Below, one piece after another: positions 18,301-26,187 of a stretch of DNA of 64,000 bases; positions within the stretch are counted from its first letter, which is position 1, and each line of letters opens with the position of its first letter. The notes beneath the pieces are model-generated. The model had not been told where the DNA came from and did not search any database. It saw only the letters and a list, made by a program, of their open reading frames with translations. The DNA is from Kitasatospora arboriphila. GTDB taxonomy: Bacteria; Actinomycetota; Actinomycetes; Mycobacteriales; Mycobacteriaceae. Location of the stretch: NCBI RefSeq assembly GCF_000717275.1, contig NZ_JNYV01000001.1, positions 736,384 through 800,383 of the forward strand, read 5' to 3'. Position numbers and translations under genes: made by a program.

Positions 18301-21300
18301 GACAAACTTCGCGCTGATGTCGTAGAAGTCGTTGTCGATGACGTGCTCGTCCTCGAGCCACAGCCGCGCCAGGTCCTCGCGAGCACTGGCCCATCGGTCA
18401 TCGATGAGCACCGCGCGGCGATCGTCGAATGCCGGGGCCACCACACGCAGCCAATCCGAACCGAGTTCGGCGCTGACACGCTCGAGCACCGCGGTGTTGT
18501 CCTCAGCAGGTGCAGCGAGCTCGGGCTCGTCCGCCAGGCCAAGCTTCTGCAGGATTGTCTGCGCGGCCGAGGCCAGAGCGCCGGTGCGCCCGGTGAACTG
18601 CTCGGTGAGCTCCCCGAGAGCTGCAGCGTCGACCATTCCGCCTCCGCCGCCCCCGCCAACGGCAGGCTTGCTCACCGAGATGCCCTTGTTGGAGCCGACT
18701 TTCGCAACCGCAGCGTCGATCAGGGCGTCGATACCGTCGGCGTTCGAAGGCGCCTCCGAGACCAGGTCGCCCAAGTCGCCACCGCGGACGCTGACGCCGT
18801 CGCGGCTACCGAGAGCGACCGCAACGCTGGTGTGCAGCGCCCAGCCGGGGCCGAGTTGCCACACCGAGGTGACGCGGTCTTCGATGTATGACGCGCGCTT
18901 GCCAACCGGTCCGAACACCTTGCGGATCTGGTCGCCGACGGCGTCGGTGAGCACTGAACCGAGCGGCTTGTAGCCGCGGGCCAGTGCGTTCACCGTCGAA
19001 GCGAGCGCTGGCATCTCGGCCTCTGCGGCACCGTCGATGGCACCGAGGCCCAGTTCGCCGCCGATGTCGAGAAGCAACTGGTTGCGCCGGGATGACACAC
19101 CGTCACACAGAGCCTCGATGGTGTCCGCAGCGCCGATCTGATCGATGCGGATCTTCGTCCACAGCGCGATGACGGCATCGACCGCGTCGGACGGGCCGAA
19201 CGAGATGTCCTCGGGACGGGGACCCGAATCCGCGGGGGCCGCGACGGGAGCCGGTGCCGCGACCGCTGTTTCTGCGGCAGGCGCCGATGCGGCAGCTGAT
19301 GCCTCGACGGCAGGTGCTTCGTCTTCCTCCACATCCGGTGCGCTGTCTTTCGCCAGGATGACGTCGGAGTCACGCTCGATGTTGAGCACCTGAACGGCGG
19401 ACTGAAGGTAGTCGTCCAGCTTGAGGGTGTTGCCGGCGAGGCCACTGAGTGTCGGAGCCGACTTCACGCCGACCTCGACGAACCGCTCCACTCCGGCTCC
19501 GCCACGCTCGACCGGGGTGAACAGCAGATCCTGCGTTTCGATCCAGCGCACCGGGCTGGCGAACTGCCAAGCGAGCAGCTCGATCAGCAACACGCGGGTC
19601 AGCTCACCGGGCTTGGCACTCCAGGTATCCCAGTCGGCCAGCACATCGTCGAGCGGTTCGGACGGCACCAGGTCGGCGATCTCCTGGACGAAGTCGCGGC
19701 CCAGGTTGAACATGCGTGGGACCAGGTTCGGTACGTAGCGGCCCACGAGGATGTCAGGGTCGATGTGCTCGGGAAGCAAGTCCTGCAGACGATTCCGGAA
19801 GTCGGGCACACCCGCACGCAACACGGTGGAGTGGAACGGGACGTCGATCCCGGGAACCAAGATGAAGGAGCGCTTGCCGCCCGTCTTGGCACGGAGTTCT
19901 TCGATCTCCTCCTCGAGTACCTCGAGTCCTCGCACCGTGCCTGCGATCGCGTATTGCGAGCCGAGCAGGTTGAGGTTCACGACCTCCAGGAACTCACCGG
20001 CGCGTTCGCCGACCTGCGAGACCCAGTTCATGACGTCGGCGTCGGCCAGTCCGAACTGGCTCGGCCGGATCGCGGCCATGCGGTAATTGCTGCGGCCCTT
20101 CTCATCTCGCGGAACCAGATGGTGCATGGCCTCGCCACGCTGGAACACGACCTCGAGCACGGCCTCCAACGGCAGCACCCCGGCACATGCGGCGAGCGCG
20201 TTGTATTCGCCCACCGAGTGACCACAGGTGATGGCGTTCTCGACGAAACCGCCCGACTCCTTGAGTTCGGCGATCTGCGCGACGCCCAGAGTGGCCATGG
20301 CCACCTGTGTGAACTGCGTCAGGAACAGCACGCCATCGGGGTGGTGGTAGGTGGTGCCGCCGGCCGAGAGTGTGGTCGGGTTGTCGCGGACCACGGCCAG
20401 GATCGAGAAGCCGAGAGCATCCCTCGTGTGCTTGTCCGCCCGGTCCCAGACCTTGCGGGCGGCCTTGGACCGCGACCGTGCGTCGAGTCCCATGCCCTTG
20501 CTCTGGATGCCCTGTCCCGGGAACGCGTAGACGGTCTTGGCAGGCGCCAGAAGACCGGTGGCGTTCATCACGAGCAGGTCGCCGACCTTGGCGCTGACCT
20601 CGATGACGTCGCGGCCCGCGTCCATACCGACGCGGTCGACGCGGATGGTGACCTCGTCACCTGGGCGAACCATGCCCAGGAAGCGGGCGGTCCAGCCGAG
20701 CAGTGCGCGAGGCACCGGGATGGGGTTCTTGGCGTCGGTGGCGGTCACGACGTGCTGGGCGGCCGCGGACAGCCACATGCCGTGAGCAATAGGGCTGCCC
20801 AGACCGGCCATCTTCGCTGCCGACATGTCGGTGTGGATGGGGTTGTGATCGCCTGAGACGAGGGCGAATCCGTGCATCCGCGACGGGGTTGCGATGGTGA
20901 CTTCGCGGATCTTCTTGCGGGTCGCCTCGCCTGACTTGGCGCTCAGTGCACCACCGGCCCGACTCGGATCGGTCAACTCGCCGTCGCCGGTGCGTCCGCG
21001 TACTGCGAACCGTTCGGTCATCTCGGCAACCTGGCGATCAGCGTCGGAGATGGTGACCACCACGGTGACCACACGCCCGAGGTCGGTGTCGACAACACCC
21101 GACAGTGCTGCGGTGACCGTCAAATCTGTCGCCACGCGCGGCAGTTCGCCGACGGTGGACGCAACATGATCGAGGTGGACCAGATCGAGCAGGCCTTCGA
21201 CCACAGGCTCGCCTGCCTGGGTCGTCGCTGATCCGATCACACTGAAGACGGCGGGCCAGCACAATCCGACCAGCGTGTCGGGATTGGCGAACCCGGTGAC

Positions 21301-24300
21301 GCCTTGCGGGACCGAAGCACTCAGATGCTCGGGAAGGGTGTACGCGGTGACCGCGGCGTGGTCGGCGACCAGGTCCGGTTCCCACGTGACGGTGCGTGTG
21401 GCCGCGCCATCGGTCACCGACGCCAGGGATCCGCCGGCTGCAACCGCCAGGATCTGGCGCATCGCGCCTGCGGCGCCCTCGATGGTGACCTTGGGTGACC
21501 CACCGTCGAGGATCGACTCGTCGACGGTCATCGGGATGGCAACGGTGGCCTTGCCGATCGGCACGGTCAGGACGACTCCGTCGGGGGTGCGCTCGAGGAC
21601 GGCCCCGGTCGGTTCGTGCTCACCACGCTCGGTGGAGGGGAACTCCCACGCAACCCGGTCACCCAGCAAGGCAACAGGATTCGCAACGAGGCGCCCGGAC
21701 CACTGCACGCTCAGCGACTCGACGACGGTGCCGAGCACGCCTTCCACGTCGACCAGGCCCGCACGAAGTCGCGCGCTGACCGGGAAGGGCTCTACGCCGA
21801 TGCCGTGGAGATCGGTGACCACCTGGGCTTCGAAGCGGTCGAGCAACTCGCCGACCGGTTCGTCGACGCGGGTGATGCCTGCGACAGCAACCGGTCCCGG
21901 GATGATGCACACCTCGTCTGCGCCGTAGCGCGGATCGTGGGCCTGCCACAGGGAGTCGCTGCGCCACCAGCGGCGCACGTCCTTGTCGATGACCGGGACG
22001 AAATTGACCGGCTTGCCGGGCGTACGGCAGAGGTCGAGGAAGAAGATCAGGTCGGCCGGGTGCAGAACGTCGGTGTCGGCAGCCGGGTACACCGCGACCA
22101 ACGCATCGATGGCTGCACCGGCATTGTCGGTGGCCGACGTGTGACCGAACAGCGTCGGGATCTGACCGCGGTCGGCATCGTTGAGACGGGCTTCGGCGCG
22201 TTGCAGCATCTCGATGAAACGCTGGCGCCAGGTGACATCGACCCATGTCGCCGCCCCGGTGGCCTCCCCAACGGCGAGCTCGACATAACGCTCGAGCCAT
22301 TGCCGGTAGGTCATCTGCGCCACATCGCCGAAGTACGGCTTCGCGGTTCCGGTGAGCGCCTCGATGATCTCGTCGCGACGAGCCTGCACGGCTTCTTCAT
22401 CACCGGCCACCTCGTCGAGCAGTCGACCACATCGCGACGCGGCGTTGTCGACCTCGTGGATGTCGGCGCCGAGCTGGCTTCGGCCCGAGGCCATTCCGGC
22501 AGTCGCGTAGCCTGCGCCGATCCACTCGTCGCAGCCCGGGGTGTTGACCAGGAGTTCTTTGACCGCCGGCGACGTGGTCGCCTCCTTGGTGGCCATGGCG
22601 GCGGTGCCGATCAGGATGCCGTCGAGCGGCATGAGCGGGTAGTCGTGGGCAGCTGACCAGACTCCGGTGAGGTATTCGCTGGCCCGCTCGGCTGTCCCGA
22701 TTCCGCCGCCGACGCAGATGACCACGTTGGGGCGGGCGCGCAGCTCGGCGTAGGTGGCCAGGAGGAGGTCGTCGAGATCCTCCCAGGAGTGATGGCCTCC
22801 TGCGCGGCCCCCCTCGATCTGGACGATCACCGGGTAGTGCGGTACCTCGGCAGCAATGCGGATCACCGAACGGATCTGTCCGATGGTGCCGGGCTTGAAC
22901 GAGATGTACGGGATCTGCGCGTCGGCGAGTTCGGACACCAGCGCCACGGCCTCGTCGAGCTCCGGGATACCAGCCGAGACGATGACACCGTCGATCGGCG
23001 CGCCGTTTGCACGTGCCTTCTGCACGAGACGCTTGCCGCCGATCTGCAGCTTCCACAGGTAGGGGTCGAGGAAAAGGGTGTTGAACTGCGCCTGACGGCC
23101 CGGCTCGAGGAGTTCGGTCAGCTTGGCGACGTTGTCGGCGAAGATGCCCTCCGTCACCTGTCCGCCACCGGCCAGTTCGGCCCAGTGCCCGGCATTGGCG
23201 GCCGCGGCCACGATCGCGGGGTCGACCGTTGTCGGCGTCATTCCGGCGAGGAGCATCGGCGACCGCCCGGTGAGACGGGTGAACGCGGTCTCCACCACGT
23301 GGCGACCGTTGGGAAGCTGAACGATCTTCGGGCTGTAGGTACTCCACGGGCGCTGGACATCGGGGATGCCTCCGGGCGCGAACAGGTTGCGCTGCCCGCC
23401 GCGTTGGCTCACCGAGATCAGGCCGACGCCCTGCCCGCGGACCACGGGAACGCTCAGCCGGGTGGCGACGTCGCCGGGGCCCAGGTCGAGGATCCACTTG
23501 GCGCCGGCACTGACGACGTCGTCGAGGGCGTCGACCCAGTCGACCTTGTCGACCAGCACTGCCGCGGCGAGTCGTCGTGCGGCCACGGGGTCGATGCCGC
23601 ACTCGGCAGCCCAGTCGGCGACGAGATCGCAGGCGGCCTCGAGCGCCGGATGGTGGAAGGCGATCGACACCGACAGTGGATCGAAGACCGGCGCGAAGGC
23701 GGTGCCGCCGGTCGTCTTATTCTTGCGTTCGGCGGCTTCTGCGGCGGCGAGCGTCTCGCACTGGCTGACAAACGCCGACAGGTGGCGAGGAGCTCCTGAG
23801 ACGACCACGCTGCGCCGTCCGTTGACGATCGAGAGCACCGGCGCCGATTCACGGTCCGATTCGCGCAGCGTCAACGCGTAGTCGTCGACGAGTGTCTGGA
23901 TGCGGGCCGGATCGACCTGCGCGACCGACAGCATCGGGCTCCCGGCAGCGTCGGAGGTGAGGCCTCGTCGACGGGCGATGAAAGCACCCGCCGCGCCGAT
24001 GAGATGCGCTACGGCCAGTAGCGCGCCGTCGCCCAGCCCGCCGTCCTCGGCTGCCGCCTTGATGGCCTCGGCGCCCAGCACGCCCTGCGAGTGTCCGATC
24101 GCCGCAACAGGGGTCAGCTCGCCGAGGTCGAGTCCCTGCTTGCGAGTGGCACTGATGGCCGCCAGCTGAGCAAGCAGGATGCCCGGCACCGACACCGGCG
24201 CCGCGGCGAGAGCATTGTCGGCAGGTACCGATTCATCGGCATTGTGTGCGTGCACCCAGCTGAGTGGGTGGAAGCCGTCGGGCCGGACCGCGGCGAGGCG

Positions 24301-24534
24301 GTCGGCAACCGGCTCGATGAGCCGCTCGGCGGCATCGACGATGTTGGCGATGCTGCGGTCGAGGTCTGCGTCGATGACCAATTCGGCAAGTATCGGCAGC
24401 CAGGGTCCGCCTTGTCCCCCGAAGCTGACCGCGTACGGCTCACCTTCTCGCAGTCGGTCGATCAGGATTCCGTCGGGGCGTGCGGCCCACGCTGAGTTTT
24501 CTTCGGATCCGGTGCGGAACTGGTGAATCGTCAC
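15313..24534 (-). CDS. fas: Type I fatty acid synthase, single-chain multi-domain
   Basis: A 3073-residue enzyme that performs all steps of de novo fatty acid synthesis and supplies acyl-CoA for membrane lipids and mycolic acids. Domains in order: acetyltransferase (GHSQG, Ser149); enoyl reductase from about residue 425 with EGGRAGGHH near 577; hotdog dehydratase (DHNPIH near 1228); malonyl/palmitoyl transferase (GHSVGEY near 1438); acyl carrier domain with its Ser in GVSSRRNQ near 1812; ketoreductase (TGASKG near 2128); and ketosynthase (Cys near 2721, His residues near 2875 and 2913). Length and order are those of mycobacterial FAS I. The GTG start has GAGGGAG just upstream. AcpS overlaps the 3' end. 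Confidence 0.97.
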   Translation of the reverse strand: MTIHQFRTGSEENSAWAARPDGILIDRLREGEPYAVSFGGQGGPWLPILAELVIDADLDRSIANIVDAAERLIEPVADRLAAVRPDGFHPLSWVHAHNADESVPADNALAAAPVSVPGILLAQLAAISATRKQGLDLGELTPVAAIGHSQGVLGAEAIKAAAEDGGLGDGALLAVAHLIGAAGAFIARRRGLTSDAAGSPMLSVAQVDPARIQTLVDDYALTLRESDRESAPVLSIVNGRRSVVVSGAPRHLSAFVSQCETLAAAEAAERKNKTTGGTAFAPVFDPLSVSIAFHHPALEAACDLVADWAAECGIDPVAARRLAAAVLVDKVDWVDALDDVVSAGAKWILDLGPGDVATRLSVPVVRGQGVGLISVSQRGGQRNLFAPGGIPDVQRPWSTYSPKIVQLPNGRHVVETAFTRLTGRSPMLLAGMTPTTVDPAIVAAAANAGHWAELAGGGQVTEGIFADNVAKLTELLEPGRQAQFNTLFLDPYLWKLQIGGKRLVQKARANGAPIDGVIVSAGIPELDEAVALVSELADAQIPYISFKPGTIGQIRSVIRIAAEVPHYPVIVQIEGGRAGGHHSWEDLDDLLLATYAELRARPNVVICVGGGIGTAERASEYLTGVWSAAHDYPLMPLDGILIGTAAMATKEATTSPAVKELLVNTPGCDEWIGAGYATAGMASGRSQLGADIHEVDNAASRCGRLLDEVAGDEEAVQARRDEIIEALTGTAKPYFGDVAQMTYRQWLERYVELAVGEATGAATWVDVTWRQRFIEMLQRAEARLNDADRGQIPTLFGHTSATDNAGAAIDALVAVYPAADTDVLHPADLIFFLDLCRTPGKPVNFVPVIDKDVRRWWRSDSLWQAHDPRYGADEVCIIPGPVAVAGITRVDEPVGELLDRFEAQVVTDLHGIGVEPFPVSARLRAGLVDVEGVLGTVVESLSVQWSGRLVANPVALLGDRVAWEFPSTERGEHEPTGAVLERTPDGVVLTVPIGKATVAIPMTVDESILDGGSPKVTIEGAAGAMRQILAVAAGGSLASVTDGAATRTVTWEPDLVADHAAVTAYTLPEHLSASVPQGVTGFANPDTLVGLCWPAVFSVIGSATTQAGEPVVEGLLDLVHLDHVASTVGELPRVATDLTVTAALSGVVDTDLGRVVTVVVTISDADRQVAEMTERFAVRGRTGDGELTDPSRAGGALSAKSGEATRKKIREVTIATPSRMHGFALVSGDHNPIHTDMSAAKMAGLGSPIAHGMWLSAAAQHVVTATDAKNPIPVPRALLGWTARFLGMVRPGDEVTIRVDRVGMDAGRDVIEVSAKVGDLLVMNATGLLAPAKTVYAFPGQGIQSKGMGLDARSRSKAARKVWDRADKHTRDALGFSILAVVRDNPTTLSAGGTTYHHPDGVLFLTQFTQVAMATLGVAQIAELKESGGFVENAITCGHSVGEYNALAACAGVLPLEAVLEVVFQRGEAMHHLVPRDEKGRSNYRMAAIRPSQFGLADADVMNWVSQVGERAGEFLEVVNLNLLGSQYAIAGTVRGLEVLEEEIEELRAKTGGKRSFILVPGIDVPFHSTVLRAGVPDFRNRLQDLLPEHIDPDILVGRYVPNLVPRMFNLGRDFVQEIADLVPSEPLDDVLADWDTWSAKPGELTRVLLIELLAWQFASPVRWIETQDLLFTPVERGGAGVERFVEVGVKSAPTLSGLAGNTLKLDDYLQSAVQVLNIERDSDVILAKDSAPDVEEDEAPAVEASAAASAPAAETAVAAPAPVAAPADSGPRPEDISFGPSDAVDAVIALWTKIRIDQIGAADTIEALCDGVSSRRNQLLLDIGGELGLGAIDGAAEAEMPALASTVNALARGYKPLGSVLTDAVGDQIRKVFGPVGKRASYIEDRVTSVWQLGPGWALHTSVAVALGSRDGVSVRGGDLGDLVSEAPSNADGIDALIDAAVAKVGSNKGISVSKPAVGGGGGGGMVDAAALGELTEQFTGRTGALASAAQTILQKLGLADEPELAAPAEDNTAVLERVSAELGSDWLRVVAPAFDDRRAVLIDDRWASAREDLARLWLEDEHVIDNDFYDISAKFVGAGETVCHQATWWQGKALANGHQVHARVYAQIAHAAEDPQPETYADDIAVVTGASKGSIAAAVVGQLLAGGATVVATTSRLDDNRLAFFKSLYRRSARGDAALWVVPANLSSYTDVDELVEWIGSEQTENLGGKTGVLKPALKPTLLFPFAAPRVAGDLTDAGGRAELEMKVLLWSVERLIAGLGDIAADHHLAARLHVVLPGSPNRGMFGGDGAYGESKAALDALVKRWAAEDSWNSKVTLAHALIGWVTGTGLMGHNDGLVEAVEAAGVKTWSTHEMATELLTAVTPESRVQARTEPLHLDLTGGLADATLDMKALAQAQADALAAADDEDESDEPTLAALPAPARAPESTTPAWGKIDARPEDLVVIVGAGELGPYGSARTRFEMEVEDELSAAGVLELAWSTGLITWEATPKPGWYDAESGDPVAESEIADRYHDAVVERCGIRRYADDGDMIDNSSPLLTSVYLDNDLTFSVASEGEARSFLSAAPDKTKIKVDPDSGEWQVTRQAGTEIRVPRRFKLTRTVGGQIPTGFDPTRWGVSADMAESIDRVALWNLIATVDAFLASGFEPSELMRWVHPGLVANTQGTGMGGMTSMRSLYLDTFTGEAKANDILQEALPNVVAAHVVQSYIGSYGAMIHPVAACATAAVSVEEGVDKIKLGKALFAVAGGFDDLGIEGIVGFGDMSATAETATMEAKGIDARRFSRANDRRRGGFVESQGGGTILLARGDVAAEMGLPVLGVVGWAQSFGDGVHTSIPAPGIGALGAARGHQDSGIARSLRQLGVSPDDVALVSKHDTSTKANDPNEANLHERLAEAIGRSDGAPLFVVSQKSLTGHSKGGAAAFQLIGLCQVLRDGVIPPNRSLDCVDEVMAEHKHLVWPTEPLRFGERFALKAGLLTSLGFGHVSGLIAVVHPEAFVASLDPAERERYRAAATERARLGQQRLLEAMCGGKPAYQRPPNRRFDDSSYEGDQEAAMLLDTEARLSANGTYGG

Positions 24535-24763
24535 GAGGCTCCCTCATGTAGCTGTGGTGTTGTCGGTCGGCGGGCGTGACACCGCGGTAGGTCTTCGTCG
24601 GCCACTCGATGTCTGTGGCGGCGCGTGGACGTCTGGAGTCCACCCGTTGGCGGTCGCGGTGATCCGATTCTCGAATCACGCTGCGACGCACTCCTTTTCA
24701 TCCCCGGACGCGCGGCGCCGATGCCGCGGTCTCCTGATGCGCACGATGACCATGTTTGCACAC

Positions 24764-24788
24764 GAAAATGAGGTTTTCCTCATGTTTC
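24764..24788. promoter_or_regulatory. Imperfect palindrome upstream of fas, candidate FasR-type operator
   Basis: ATGAGG, a TTTT spacer and CCTCAT form a perfect 6-bp inverted repeat. It is extended on each side by GAAA and TTTC with one offset, in an AT-rich island about 230 bases before the fas start. The TetR-type regulator FasR is known to bind inverted repeats upstream of fas-acpS in mycobacteria. Assignment of this element to FasR is inference from position and symmetry only. Confidence 0.4.
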
Positions 24789-24939
24789 AATGTGACCCAT
24801 GGGTATACCGGCGAGTAACCCCCAGGACCGTCATATTGCCGCTTCCGCTCTTCATGCCGGCCTGCCGCCAAACACCTGCTCAGACGTACCGAACGAGCGC
24901 TCACCCGGGCCCTGAGCAGCCAATTCAAGTCGTTATTGA

Positions 24940-24989
24940 ATTGTTACAATCGAATTTGCCGACTCTTGCGCGCCAACTAGGCTTGGCGC
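24940..24989 (+). promoter_or_regulatory. Promoter and start-proximal hairpin of the HIT gene
   Basis: The sequence TACAAT at 24945-24950 is a good -10 element and lies inside the palindrome ATTGTTACAAT. A second perfect inverted repeat (GCGCCAA, six-base loop, TTGGCGC; 24970-24989) ends at the base before the HIT start codon. No ribosome-binding site is visible, so the hairpin may influence initiation. The rest of the 24535-24989 gap holds the fas leader and otherwise nothing recognisable. Confidence 0.4.
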
Positions 24990-25424
24990 ATGAACGAGTG
25001 CATCTTCTGCGCCATCGTCGCCCGGACGTCCCCGGCCCACGTCGTCTACGAGGACTCCGACATCTTGGGGTTCCTCGACATCCGCCCGGTCCGGCCCGGC
25101 CACACTCTGCTGGTGCCCAAGCGCCACGCCGCCGACCTCTCGGAACTCGAACCCGAACAGGGCGCCAGACTGTTCCGGGCCGGCCAGCTAGTGGCAGCCG
25201 CACAGCGAGCATCCGCGATTGCCGCCGACGGGGTGAACTTGCTGGTCAACGATGGTCGCGCCGCATTCCAGACCGTGTTCCACTCACATCTGCATGTGGT
25301 CCCGAGGCACTACGGCGACAAGTTGACCTTGGCAAAAGGCCTCCTGACCAGGCGGGACAATGATCTCCCCGGGACTGCGGCCATCTTGCGCGCACAGCTG
25401 AAAGACCACGCCGCCGATGAGTGA
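24990..25424 (+). CDS. HIT family hydrolase
   Basis: The 144-residue protein contains the histidine triad FHSHLHVVP close to residue 100 and the N-terminal CIFC pair common to bacterial HIT proteins. HIT enzymes cleave nucleotide phosphoramidates or related nucleotide conjugates. The gene overlaps the sirtuin gene by 8 bases, so the two are cotranscribed. It is divergent from fas. Confidence 0.88.
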   Translation: MNECIFCAIVARTSPAHVVYEDSDILGFLDIRPVRPGHTLLVPKRHAADLSELEPEQGARLFRAGQLVAAAQRASAIAADGVNLLVNDGRAAFQTVFHSHLHVVPRHYGDKLTLAKGLLTRRDNDLPGTAAILRAQLKDHAADE

Positions 25425-26187
25425 CCTCCATCTGGACAGCGATCTGGTGGCGTTGGTGCGAGGCGCCGAATGGGTGACCGTGTGCTCCGGCGCGGGGATG
25501 TCCGCCGAGAGTGATGTACCGACGTTTCGCGACGCCGAGACGGGCCTGTGGGAGCGTTTCGACCCGACCACGCTGGCCACCCCGGAAGCGTGGTCGGACG
25601 ACCCGGCTCTCGTGTGGGCCTGGTACCAATGGCGTGCTCATCTCGTGCGGCGTGCGTTCCCCAACCCCGGGCATCATGCGGTGGCCGAGTGGGCCCGGCG
25701 CAGAACGGTGATGGTGGTCACCCAGAACGTCGACGATCTACACGAACGGGCCGGCAGCGAAGTGACCGCCCATCTGCACGGCAGCCTCTTCGAACCCCGG
25801 TGCTCGCATTGTGGACTGCCCTACGCCGGTACCGACGCCGATCCCGACAGCGCCACCGAGTCCCTTCGGGTGGAACCGCCCATCTGCCCCAATTGCCTCT
25901 CCCCTGTCCGACCGGGAGTGGTCTGGTTCGGCGAGTCGCTGCCCCAGGACGCGTGGGAGCGTGCCGCAGACGCGAGTGCCGGTTGCGATCTCCTCATCGT
26001 GGTGGGCACGTCGAACATGGTGTATCCGGCAGCATCACTCCCCGAACGCGCACTGGCCGCGGGAATTCCGGTGATCGAGATCAACCCAGAGCCAACGCCG
26101 TTGAGCCGCAACGTGACCCATTTCCTTCAGACGACTGCGGCGGTCGGGCTGCCCGCGCTACTGAGCGTGATCGCAGACGACGACTAG
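25417..26187 (+). CDS. cobB: NAD-dependent protein deacylase, class III sirtuin
   Basis: This 256-residue Sir2 enzyme removes acyl groups from lysines at the cost of NAD. The NAD loop GAGMSAESDVPTFRD, TQNVDDLH, and the catalytic HLHGS are present. A zinc site is built from RCSHCG and ICPNC. Tyr70 and Arg73 form the YxxR motif that marks SIRT5-like desuccinylases and demalonylases. It overlaps the upstream HIT gene and its last bases overlap the convergent helicase gene. Confidence 0.9.
   Translation: MSDLHLDSDLVALVRGAEWVTVCSGAGMSAESDVPTFRDAETGLWERFDPTTLATPEAWSDDPALVWAWYQWRAHLVRRAFPNPGHHAVAEWARRRTVMVVTQNVDDLHERAGSEVTAHLHGSLFEPRCSHCGLPYAGTDADPDSATESLRVEPPICPNCLSPVRPGVVWFGESLPQDAWERAADASAGCDLLIVVGTSNMVYPAASLPERALAAGIPVIEINPEPTPLSRNVTHFLQTTAAVGLPALLSVIADDD

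Noticed and set aside
17527..18891. Long open frame on the plus strand opposite fas
   Set aside because: It is antisense to fas, whose motifs are unambiguous; long antisense frames are common in GC-rich genes.
20369..20856. Plus-strand open frames within fas that look like a gene
   Set aside because: They are shadows of the dehydratase-transferase region of fas and lack start signals.
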